Source: JBBQXK01 sp038251625 (GTDB lineage Bacteria; Pseudomonadota; Alphaproteobacteria; Rhodobacterales; Rhodobacteraceae). Taken from it: a stretch of DNA of 20,534 nucleotides. Below, one piece after another: positions 14,266-20,534 of the stretch (within the stretch, counting starts at the first letter, position 1; each line of letters starts with the position of its first letter). The stretch is from assembly GCA_038251625.1 (NCBI GenBank), contig JBBSBE010000071.1:1-20534 (forward strand), written 5' to 3'. The translations under genes and the position numbers were made by a program. A model generated the notes under the pieces. The model saw only the letters and a program-made list of their open reading frames with translations, made no database searches and was not told the DNA's origin.

Positions 14266-14405
14266 CAAACCCACCGATTCATCCAAGTGTCCCATCCCAT
14301 AACATCAAAGAAACGTGAGCGGTTCCCCAAAATCGTCGCCCGCGCAGGATTGCGACGCCACAGTTCCGGCTGGACCGGGCCGCGCCCGCGTCTTACACAA
14401 CATCC

Positions 14406-16709
14406 ATGACCGACGCGCCCGATACCCCCAAGATGGAGCCTTCGGAGGTTTCCGAACCCCTGCGCCGCGCGATTGGCGAGCGGTATCTGACCTATGCGTT
14501 GTCCACCATCATGCACCGCGCCCTGCCCGATGCGCGCGACGGGTTGAAGCCCGTGCACCGCCGCATCCTCTATGCGATGCGCGAACTGCGCCTGTCGCCC
14601 ACCGGGGGGTTCCGCAAGTCGGCCAAGATCTCGGGCGATGTGATGGGCAACTACCACCCCCACGGCGACGCCGCGATCTATGACGCGATGGCGCGCCTCG
14701 CGCAGGATTTCAACGTCCGCTATCCGCTGGTCGACGGGCAGGGCAACTTCGGCAACATCGACGGCGATAACCCCGCCGCCAGCCGATACACCGAGGCACG
14801 GCTGACCGCGATTGCCGAGCGGCTGATGGATGGCCTCGCGGAAAACGCCGTCGATTTCCGCCCGAACTACGATGGCACGCTGACCGAACCGGTCGTCATG
14901 CCCGCCGCCTTTCCGCATCTTCTGGCCAACGGCTCTTCCGGTATCGCGGTCGGTATGGCCACGAACATTCCGCCCCACAACCTGCACGAACTGATCGACG
15001 CCTGCCTCCACCTGATCCGCGATCCCGGCGTCACCGATGCCGCGCTTACCGAGCATGTGCCTGGCCCCGATTTCCCGACGGGCGGCGTGATCGTGGAACC
15101 CCGCGCCAACCTCACCGAAGCCTACCGCACCGGGCGCGGCAGCATCCGCCTGCGGGCGCGCTGGGAAAAGGAAGATCTCAGTCGCGGCAACTGGCAGATC
15201 GTCGTCACCGAAATTCCCTATCAGGTGCAGAAGTCCAAGCTGATCGAACGCCTGGCCGAACTCATCCACCTGAAAAAGGTGCCGATCCTTGCCGATGTGC
15301 GCGACGAATCCGCCGATGATGTGCGCATCGTGATCGAGCCGCGCGCGCGCACGGTCGATCCCGACATGCTGATGGGCATGCTCTTTCGCAACTCTGATCT
15401 CGAAATCCGCTTCTCGCTCAACATGAACGTGCTGATCGACGGGCGCGTGCCACGGGTCTGTTCGCTGAAAGAGGTGCTGCGCGCTTTCCTCGACCACCGC
15501 CGCGACGTGCTGCAGCGCCGCAGCCAGCATCGGCTGGAAAAGATCGACCATCGGCTGGAGATCCTCGAAGGTTTCCTGATCACCTTCCTCAACCTCGACC
15601 GGGTGATTGACATCATTCGATATGATGACGATCCGAAGGCCGCCCTGATGCGCGAGGAATGGGGCCGCCCCCATGTGCGCGCGGCCAACGAACGCGATTA
15701 CAAGACGCCCGGCGTCGGCGATGGTGAACTCAGCGAGGTGCAGGCCGAGGCGATCCTCAACATGCGCCTGCGCAGCCTGCGGCGGCTGGAAGAGCTGGAA
15801 CTGATCGCCGAACGTGACACGCTTTTGAAGGAACGCAGCGACCTGCAAGACCTTCTCGACAGCGAAAAGCTGCAGTGGAAGCGTATCGGCACAGACCTCC
15901 GGCAGGTGCAGCGCGATTTCGGCCATACCGCCAAGGGCGGCGCCCGCCGGACCACCTTTGCCGAAGCTGGCGAAACCGAAGAGGTGGCGCCCGAGGCGAT
16001 GATCGAGCGTGAACCGATCACCGTCATCTGCTCAAAGATGGGTTGGGTGCGCTCGATGAAGGGGCATCAGCCGCTGGATACCGACCTCAAGTTCAAGGAC
16101 GGCGATGCCGCGCGGTTCCTGTTCCACGCCGAGACGACCGACAAGATCCTGATCGTGGGCTCGAACGGTCGGTTCTTCACGCTTCTGGGCGCCAACCTGC
16201 CCGGCGGGCGCGGGATGGGCGAACCTGTGCGCCTGATGGTCGATCTGCCGAACGAGGCCGAGATTGTGGACCTGATGATCCATCGCGGCGGCGAGCGTTT
16301 GCTGGTCGCCTCGACCGATGGTGACGGGTTCGTTGTGCCCTCGGACGAGGTGCTGGCGCAGACGCGCGCGGGCAAGCAGGTGCTGACATTGCGCGATGGC
16401 GCCAAGACGGCACTCTGCCGCCGGATCGCGGGCGATCACGTGGCCGTTGTGGGCGAGAACCGCAAGATGCTGGTTTTCCCGCTGGCCGACTTGCCCGAGA
16501 TGGCACGCGGCAAGGGCGTGCGACTGCAAAAGTACAAGGATGGCGGGTTGTCGGACGCCACCACATTTGCCTTGGCCGAAGGCCTGACGTGGAAAGACCC
16601 CGCAGGCCGCACCCGCACAGAGCCTGATCTTTCCGAATGGCTGGGCGCCCGCGCCTCTGCCGGCCGCATGGCCCCGCGCGGTTTCCCGCGCGACAACCGC
16701 TTCACCTGA
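14406..16709 (+). CDS. parC: DNA topoisomerase IV subunit A
   Basis: ParC is the DNA-cleaving subunit of topoisomerase IV, which with ParE unlinks replicated chromosomes. The protein has 767 residues. The N-terminal breakage-reunion domain contains ALPDARDGLKPVHRRILYAM (39-58), GNYHPHGDAAIYDAM (81-95), PLVDGQGNFG and the catalytic Tyr128 in AASRYTEARL. A coiled-coil segment with the C-gate follows at about 385-510, then a degenerate beta-pinwheel C-terminal domain (about 530-740). It lacks the GyrA box and has the ParC-type ending. At the quinolone-contact position (Ser80 in E. coli ParC) the residue is Ala89, and Asp93 replaces Glu84. The start at 14406 lacks a clear ribosome site; ATG 14433 is a possible alternative. 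It is monocistronic. Confidence 0.96.
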   Translation: MTDAPDTPKMEPSEVSEPLRRAIGERYLTYALSTIMHRALPDARDGLKPVHRRILYAMRELRLSPTGGFRKSAKISGDVMGNYHPHGDAAIYDAMARLAQDFNVRYPLVDGQGNFGNIDGDNPAASRYTEARLTAIAERLMDGLAENAVDFRPNYDGTLTEPVVMPAAFPHLLANGSSGIAVGMATNIPPHNLHELIDACLHLIRDPGVTDAALTEHVPGPDFPTGGVIVEPRANLTEAYRTGRGSIRLRARWEKEDLSRGNWQIVVTEIPYQVQKSKLIERLAELIHLKKVPILADVRDESADDVRIVIEPRARTVDPDMLMGMLFRNSDLEIRFSLNMNVLIDGRVPRVCSLKEVLRAFLDHRRDVLQRRSQHRLEKIDHRLEILEGFLITFLNLDRVIDIIRYDDDPKAALMREEWGRPHVRAANERDYKTPGVGDGELSEVQAEAILNMRLRSLRRLEELELIAERDTLLKERSDLQDLLDSEKLQWKRIGTDLRQVQRDFGHTAKGGARRTTFAEAGETEEVAPEAMIEREPITVICSKMGWVRSMKGHQPLDTDLKFKDGDAARFLFHAETTDKILIVGSNGRFFTLLGANLPGGRGMGEPVRLMVDLPNEAEIVDLMIHRGGERLLVASTDGDGFVVPSDEVLAQTRAGKQVLTLRDGAKTALCRRIAGDHVAVVGENRKMLVFPLADLPEMARGKGVRLQKYKDGGLSDATTFALAEGLTWKDPAGRTRTEPDLSEWLGARASAGRMAPRGFPRDNRFT

Positions 16710-16751
16710 GCCGCGAATAGGTTAAGACAGGGTGAATGTCGGGTGTCCAAG

Positions 16752-16793
16752 CCTTTGAAAACAAAGGGGCCAGATTTTGTCCACGCGTGGACA
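16752..16793. repeat. Two inverted repeats between parC and the P450 gene
   Basis: The 91-bp convergent gap holds CCTTTG-AAAA-CAAAGG (16752-16767), a 6-bp stem with a 4-nt loop, and TGTCCACGCGTGGACA (16778-16793), a perfect 16-bp palindrome. Either could form a terminator hairpin for parC or the P450 gene, although neither is followed by a long T-tract (ATTTT occurs at 16774-16778). The gapless palindrome could instead be a protein-binding site. Confidence 0.5.
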
Positions 16794-16800
16794 GCCAACG

Positions 16801-18168
16801 TCAGGCCCGCTCCACCATCAGCCAGACACCCCCCTCGGGCCGCAGGGTCAGGATCATCACTGGCTTCGGCTCTTTCCCCGGCACCGGGGCGAATCGGAAC
16901 CTCGCCAGCAGTGTCGCCAAAATGATGACCGCCTCCTGCAGCGCGAAATTGGCCCCGATGCAGATGCGGGGGCCATCGCCGAAGGGCAGGTAGGTGAAGC
17001 GGTCGACGGCCTTGGGGTCGGCGAAGCGGGAGGGGTCGAACCTGTCCGGCTCGGGCCACAGCGCGTGATGGCGGTGCAGCGCATAGATCGGCAGCATCAC
17101 CGTATCACCCGGCTCGATCCGCGTGCCCATCAGCGTGTCCGCCGCCCGCGCCGTCCGCGACAGGAACGCGGCAGGTGGATACATCCGCAACGTCTCATCC
17201 ACGATCCGCCGCACCAGCGGCAGGTCGGCCACATCCGCCGCCGTCGCCGCCCGGTCGCCCAGTACCGCCTGCGCTTCGGTCCTCGCCGCGTCCTGCACGC
17301 CCTGGTCGAACGCGCACAGATACAGCGCCCACGCCAGCGTCAACGCCGTCGTCTCGTGCCCCGCCACGATGAAGGTCAGCAGATTGTCCCGGAGTTCCGC
17401 CGTCGTCATGCGGCGGCCGGTCTTGGGGTCCTCTCCCTCCAGCAAAAGGTCCAGAAGATCCGGCACCGCCCGCGCCCCATCCGCCCGCCGCCGGTCGATG
17501 GCCGCGTCGGATATCCGCTTCATCTCGCGCATCGCCCCGCTTGCGATCATCCGCGACGGGCGCGGCACCCAGGGCGGCGCGCCGAGGATATCAAGAAGCG
17601 AAACCTTCGCCGTCTGTCCGATGTAGCTTTCGATCGCCTTGTGGACGGAGGCCCGGTCAAACCCTTCGCCGCCCGAAAAGGTGACGTCCGAGATCACTTC
17701 GAACGTGGCCGTCACCATCTCGTCGAACAGGTTCGCGGCCCGCCCCAAAGCCGCCCCGATCCGGTTTGATGCGCGTTCGGCCGCCAGCGTCATCACCGGC
17801 GCCAGCGCGGCCACGTTGCGGTGCGAAAAGACCGGCGCCGCCGTCCGCCGCTGCCACATCCATTCGGCCCCTTCCGCGACGAAAAGGCTCTCTCCGATGG
17901 CGGGCTCCAGGATCAGCTTCGTCACCATCGACTTGGGGTAGTTCTCGACATTCTCGCGCAGGATCCGCTTCAGCGCCTCGGGGGCCATCACCATGTGCCA
18001 CGGCTTGCCGGTGCGTCCGGACACGATGGGCAGGCGGGTGGCAAGCTCGGGGATCAGTTCCAGCACGTTGCGCTGCCCCGCTCGGAACGAGCCCCATATC
18101 CCAAGTGGCGCGTTCGACAGCGCCACCCGCGCGGGCAGGGCAGGGGCAAGGGGCGCGGCAAGGGTCAT
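16801..18168 (-). CDS. Cytochrome P450
   Basis: This 455-residue soluble bacterial P450 monooxygenase has no membrane anchor. The I-helix oxygen-activation motif is AGHETT (269-274), the K-helix ExxR is Glu325-Arg328 (ETLRMYPP), and the heme loop is FGDGPRICIG with the axial Cys403. WMWQRR (103-108) fits the C-helix that contacts heme propionates. The AGHETT form and the overall pattern are more like CYP102/CYP120/CYP4-type fatty-acid or terpenoid hydroxylases than camphor-type P450s; the substrate is unknown. No ferredoxin or reductase is adjacent, so it must use electron donors encoded elsewhere. The ATG at 18168 follows GGAGG by six nt and replaces an in-frame ATG at 18288. A TATACT -10 lies just upstream. 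Confidence 0.95.
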   Translation of the reverse strand: MTLAAPLAPALPARVALSNAPLGIWGSFRAGQRNVLELIPELATRLPIVSGRTGKPWHMVMAPEALKRILRENVENYPKSMVTKLILEPAIGESLFVAEGAEWMWQRRTAAPVFSHRNVAALAPVMTLAAERASNRIGAALGRAANLFDEMVTATFEVISDVTFSGGEGFDRASVHKAIESYIGQTAKVSLLDILGAPPWVPRPSRMIASGAMREMKRISDAAIDRRRADGARAVPDLLDLLLEGEDPKTGRRMTTAELRDNLLTFIVAGHETTALTLAWALYLCAFDQGVQDAARTEAQAVLGDRAATAADVADLPLVRRIVDETLRMYPPAAFLSRTARAADTLMGTRIEPGDTVMLPIYALHRHHALWPEPDRFDPSRFADPKAVDRFTYLPFGDGPRICIGANFALQEAVIILATLLARFRFAPVPGKEPKPVMILTLRPEGGVWLMVERA

Positions 18169-18189
18169 CTTCGCCTCCGGTTCAGCGCG

Positions 18190-18195
18190 AGTATA
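18190..18195 (-). promoter_or_regulatory. Candidate P450 -10 element
   Basis: TATACT on the minus strand matches five of six -10 consensus bases and would give a short leader of about 15 nt containing the GGAGG site. The -35 region (TGGCTT, 16 bp upstream) is poor, so an activator or another factor may be needed. Confidence 0.3.
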
Positions 18196-18288
18196 GTCGC
18201 CCGACCGGCACAAGCCACTGCGGCAGAGTTGCGTCTTTCCGGGCGAGTCGCTATTGCGGGTCGAAGCTGCATTTTTCAAGGATCGCAC

Positions 18289-18861
18289 ATGTTCCTGCGC
18301 ACGTTTGCCCTTCTTGTCTGCCTGACCGTCGCTGCCGCCTGCGCCAAGAAAGACGAACTTGCCGGGCCAACGAAAAACCTTGGCGATTTTGTCCTTGGCC
18401 TCAACATCGTGGTCACCGACAAGATGCAGAAGGTGCCGATCAGCCGCGATGCCACGGGCGAAGAATGGCAGGCCGCCATCAGCAAGGCGGTGCAGGATCG
18501 GTTCGGTCGCTACAACGGCAACAAGATCTATAACATCGGCATTGCGGTCGATGGCTTCGCGCTCGCGCCGCCCGGCATACCGGTGGTTCTTGCGCCGAAG
18601 TCGATCCTCGTCATCAGCCCGTCGGTCTTCGATGATGCGGCTGGCACGCAGCTGAATACCGAACCAAAACAGATCACCGCCTTCGAGCGTGGATCAAGCA
18701 AGACGTTCATCGGCTCGGGTCTGACGCAGACGGCCGAGGAACAGATGGCCGAGTTGGCCTTTGTGGCGGTGAAATCCGTTGAAGACTGGCTGGTGGAAAA
18801 CCCGCAGTGGTTTGGAATGGCAGCACGCACGCCTTCCTCTCGCGGTACGGTCGAACGCTAG
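18289..18861 (+). CDS. Putative lipoprotein of unknown function
   Basis: This 190-residue protein has a short signal peptide (FLRTFALLVCLTVAAAC) ending in Cys18. The sequence VAAAC before Cys18 is an acceptable but weak lipobox (-3 Ala). The mature part has no membrane segment and contains a block around NLGDFVLGLNIVVTD (30-44), a GEEWQAAISKAVQDRF segment, and a C-terminal helix with VKSVEDWLVENP. I do not recognise a named domain. It is probably periplasmic or attached to a membrane leaflet. The start ATG at 18289 has AAGGA seven nt upstream; the open frame extends far upstream only because it runs antisense to the P450 gene. Its TAG stop shares a CTAG with the stop of the convergent cyclase gene. 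Confidence 0.8.
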   Translation: MFLRTFALLVCLTVAAACAKKDELAGPTKNLGDFVLGLNIVVTDKMQKVPISRDATGEEWQAAISKAVQDRFGRYNGNKIYNIGIAVDGFALAPPGIPVVLAPKSILVISPSVFDDAAGTQLNTEPKQITAFERGSSKTFIGSGLTQTAEEQMAELAFVAVKSVEDWLVENPQWFGMAARTPSSRGTVER

Positions 18862-20213
18862 CCAATCGCCACAAGGTCGATCGGCGCATCGGCGCCGAGT
18901 ACGCTTTGTCCGGGCAAGGTCTGGAACGCCGCTGCACCGTCAAAGCCTTGGGAAATCGCCCGATCCAACGCCTCGACGCTTGCCAGCGCAGGGTGACCGG
19001 AAGGCTTGCAGTGCTTCTCGATCTTGGCGGCCAGGTTCACCGCAGTGCCGATCACGGTAAACTCAAGCCGCGTGGCCTCGCCCGTCACACCGAATAGCAC
19101 TTCGCCGACCGTCACCGCTGCCCCCACGCCCACAATCGGCGCCCCCGCTGCGGCGCGGTCGTCGCGCCAGCGGGCGATGGCGGGCTGCAGGTCCAACAGC
19201 GCTGCTATTGCGTCGGCGGCATAGGTTTCGCTAGGTTCGGTCGCGCCGAACGTGGCCATGATCCCATCGCCCAGATACTTGTCGATCGACCCGCCGTGGC
19301 GTTGCAGGATCGGCACGACGCAGGCATGAAACTCGGCCAGAAGGGCCATCGTGCCGCGCGGGCCAAGCCGTGCTGCGTGGCTGGTGAAGCCGCGCAAGTC
19401 CAGCATCATCACCGCCGCCTCTCGCGTGACGGCATCGCCCGGGCGGAAATCCTGACCCGCGCGCCGGATTTCGCCGGCAACCTCGGGCGCCAGAAAGCGC
19501 GAGAGTTCCGCCGCCGCATGCGCCTCGACCGCCGAGCGGATCATCAGCCGCCGCGCCCGGATCGCACCGATGGCCAGCACTCCCGTCACCGAGGCGATGG
19601 ACACGAGCTTGTCCACTTCCGCGCCGATCAGGATCTTGAACGACATCATGTATTCGACAAAGCTTCGGGTGATCTCCATCTTGCCATCGGCCATGACGGC
19701 ATAGATCACCAGCGTGGACCAGCCGACCATCGCCGCCACCCCCGCCAGCACCACATAGGCCGCCTCAAGCCGCAGGGTGCGCATCGCGATGAGGATGAAG
19801 ACGTAAAGCAGCGTCGGCGCCTTGAGGTAAAAGGCGGCGGGTTGCTGGTACTGCAGATGAAAGCTCCAGATCGTGACCATCAGCACGGTGATGTCGACGA
19901 GGATCGACAGGGACAGGAACACCGGCCCCAGCCTGTCGCGCAATGCCAGCCAGAAGCGCAGGGCGGTGAACACGAAATAGGCCGCAAGAGCCCACGGCAC
20001 CGGCTCGAAAGGCACAGAGGCGGGAAACGCCTTGGGGGTCAGCGCGTAGAAGGTTCCGAAGAAGGCGATGGCGCCGAACTGCATCACGCAAACAAGGATC
20101 TCGCTGGCCCGACGGTCGGCGATGATGGCGCGTTGTGCCACGGCGGGCAGGGCGGCGGGCAGGCGCTGGCCGAACACAAGGTCAGCAAGGCGCGCGCGCA
20201 AGGGCGTAGGCAC
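18858..20213 (-). CDS. Membrane-bound class III adenylate cyclase
   Basis: This 451-residue protein has an N-terminal membrane domain of about six spans (around 40-58, 73-91, 97-118, 132-146, 151-171 and 203-219) and a C-terminal cyclase domain (about 262-445) that makes cAMP from ATP. Metal-binding aspartates are Asp272 (MMLDLRGFT) and Asp316 (KYLGDG). The purine-specifying Lys312, with Thr386 in EFTVIGT, predicts ATP rather than GTP as substrate. Asn393 is present, but the transition-state Arg four residues later is Lys397 (VNLAAKIE). The annotated start is GTG at 20213, with no well-placed ribosome site. A non-standard CTG at 20225 (giving MTDPVPTP) lies seven nt after GAGGGAG and may be the real start. 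The membrane domain may sense an unidentified signal. Confidence 0.9.
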   Translation of the reverse strand: MPTPLRARLADLVFGQRLPAALPAVAQRAIIADRRASEILVCVMQFGAIAFFGTFYALTPKAFPASVPFEPVPWALAAYFVFTALRFWLALRDRLGPVFLSLSILVDITVLMVTIWSFHLQYQQPAAFYLKAPTLLYVFILIAMRTLRLEAAYVVLAGVAAMVGWSTLVIYAVMADGKMEITRSFVEYMMSFKILIGAEVDKLVSIASVTGVLAIGAIRARRLMIRSAVEAHAAAELSRFLAPEVAGEIRRAGQDFRPGDAVTREAAVMMLDLRGFTSHAARLGPRGTMALLAEFHACVVPILQRHGGSIDKYLGDGIMATFGATEPSETYAADAIAALLDLQPAIARWRDDRAAAGAPIVGVGAAVTVGEVLFGVTGEATRLEFTVIGTAVNLAAKIEKHCKPSGHPALASVEALDRAISQGFDGAAAFQTLPGQSVLGADAPIDLVAIG

Positions 20214-20257
20214 AGGATCGGTCAGCGGGGGTCTCCCTCGGCGGCGCGCTACTTGCG

Positions 20258-20286
20258 TCTATAGCGCGATACGCCTGTCCCGTCAC
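20258..20286 (-). promoter_or_regulatory. Candidate adenylate cyclase promoter
   Basis: GTGACG (20286-20281), a 17-bp spacer and TATAGA (20263-20258) each match four of six consensus bases. They predict initiation near 20251, leaving about 25-40 nt of leader that includes GAGGGAG at 20239-20233. Confidence 0.35.
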
Positions 20287-20316
20287 CGCCAAAGGCCGAT
20301 CGGCTTGCGCGGGTGC

Positions 20317-20344
20317 TTGCCTTTTTCCGGCCCCCGCCTTATCT
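20317..20344 (+). promoter_or_regulatory. Possible tuf promoter
   Basis: TTGCCT (20317-20322), a 16-bp spacer and TTATCT (20339-20344) are the best pair in the 174-bp gap between the cyclase and tuf. They would give a leader of about 50 nt. The -10 match is weak. No tRNA gene is present in this gap. Confidence 0.25.
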
Positions 20345-20399
20345 AGCGCGCCGAGTTTGGAACGGGTCCGCAAGGGCCCCAGGAAGAGGCGCGTCCATC

Positions 20400-20534
20400 A
20401 TGGGCAAGGCAAAGTTTGAACGGAACAAGCCGCACGTCAACATTGGCACGATTGGCCACGTTGACCACGGCAAGACGACGCTGACGGCGGCGATCACGAA
20501 GTATTTTGGCGAGTTCCGGGCCTATGACCAGATC
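20400..20534 (+). CDS. tuf: Elongation factor Tu (5' fragment)
   Basis: The first 45 codons of EF-Tu, the GTPase that delivers aminoacyl-tRNA to the ribosome, are present; the gene runs off the window. The N-terminus MGKAKFERNKPHVNIGTIGH is that of EF-Tu, and the G1 P-loop GHVDHGKTT occupies residues 19-27. The ATG at 20400 follows AGGAAGAGG about 9 nt upstream. Continuation in frame for about 390 residues is expected. Many Rhodobacterales carry two nearly identical tuf copies; this one follows a cyclase gene rather than fusA, so it is probably the copy away from the str operon, an inference from context. Confidence 0.98.
   Translation, partial: MGKAKFERNKPHVNIGTIGHVDHGKTTLTAAITKYFGEFRAYDQI

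Noticed and set aside
14265..15926. A 553-codon minus-strand open frame across the first two thirds of parC
   Set aside because: It is a shadow of parC. Its apparent start lies inside parC with no ribosome site, and the product resembles no protein.
17821..18288. Extension of the lipoprotein frame upstream to 17821
   Set aside because: The upstream part is antisense to the P450 gene. The ATG at 18289 with AAGGA and an immediate signal peptide is clearly the start.
20226..20399. A tRNA or small RNA gene in the cyclase/tuf gap
   Set aside because: tuf genes often have tRNA neighbours, so I looked for a cloverleaf, T-loop or CCA end and found none.
1..20534. Mobile element, phage, CRISPR or defence island
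   Set aside because: No transposase, integrase, terminal repeats, spacer-repeat pattern or defence-type gene is visible. Composition and codon use look uniform, and nearly all genes are core functions.

Overview
The window looks like a chromosomal core segment of a GC-rich alphaproteobacterium of the Rhodobacterales (Rhodobacter/Paracoccus-like). The grounds are gene content and order: pckA next to chvI-chvG-hprK-rapZ-manX-ptsH; an etfA/etfB, PduO-type adenosyltransferase and HIG1-protein block; alphaproteobacterial ParC and EF-Tu sequences; and strong G/C at third codon positions. I see no insertion sequence, prophage, CRISPR array, rRNA or tRNA.

Layout. 1-65: start of an unidentified minus-strand gene. 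212-982: TSUP-family membrane exporter (+). 1073-2671: ATP-dependent PEP carboxykinase pckA (-). 2672-2996: a 325-bp divergent control region with two 13-bp direct repeats that look like LacI-type operators. 2997-8396: a tight plus-strand run of chvI, chvG, hprK, rapZ, manX-type EIIA, HPr and a lysophospholipid-acyltransferase-like gene, with 4-bp overlaps at several junctions. 8363-9238: 3-hydroxybutyryl-CoA dehydrogenase (-), overlapping the acyltransferase tail-to-tail. 9393-10205: a protein of unknown function (DUF6473-like, +) lying between hbd and etfA. 10213-14265: minus-strand run of etfA, etfB, PduO-type cobalamin adenosyltransferase, HIG1 twin-transmembrane protein, short-chain dehydrogenase and an SH3-domain protein. 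14406-16709: parC (+). 16801-18168: cytochrome P450 (-). 18289-18861: putative lipoprotein (+). 18858-20213: membrane-bound class III adenylate cyclase (-). 20400-20534: start of tuf (+), cut by the window edge.

How the genes work together. The central cluster joins an envelope- and acid-sensing two-component system (ChvG/ChvI) to a regulatory, non-transporting PTS branch (HprK, HPr, EIIA, RapZ), facing the gluconeogenic gene pckA across a shared control region. This is a carbon-status and envelope-stress control module. No enzyme I or sugar permease is present here, so HPr must be phosphorylated by an EI encoded elsewhere. The hbd and etfBA genes serve acyl-CoA and 3-hydroxybutyryl-CoA oxidation: ETF carries electrons from acyl-CoA dehydrogenases to the quinone pool. 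The adenosyltransferase makes adenosylcobalamin, which could feed methylmalonyl-CoA and ethylmalonyl-CoA mutases.

The window is largely ordinary core genome. The points of interest are regulatory and structural: the TTAGCGC-type sites, a terminator built around two opposing stop codons, antisense gene tails, a RapZ with Arg in place of the Walker A Lys, a cyclase with Lys in place of the usual transition-state Arg, and the unassigned DUF6473-like gene. I did not find a convincing new multi-gene system.
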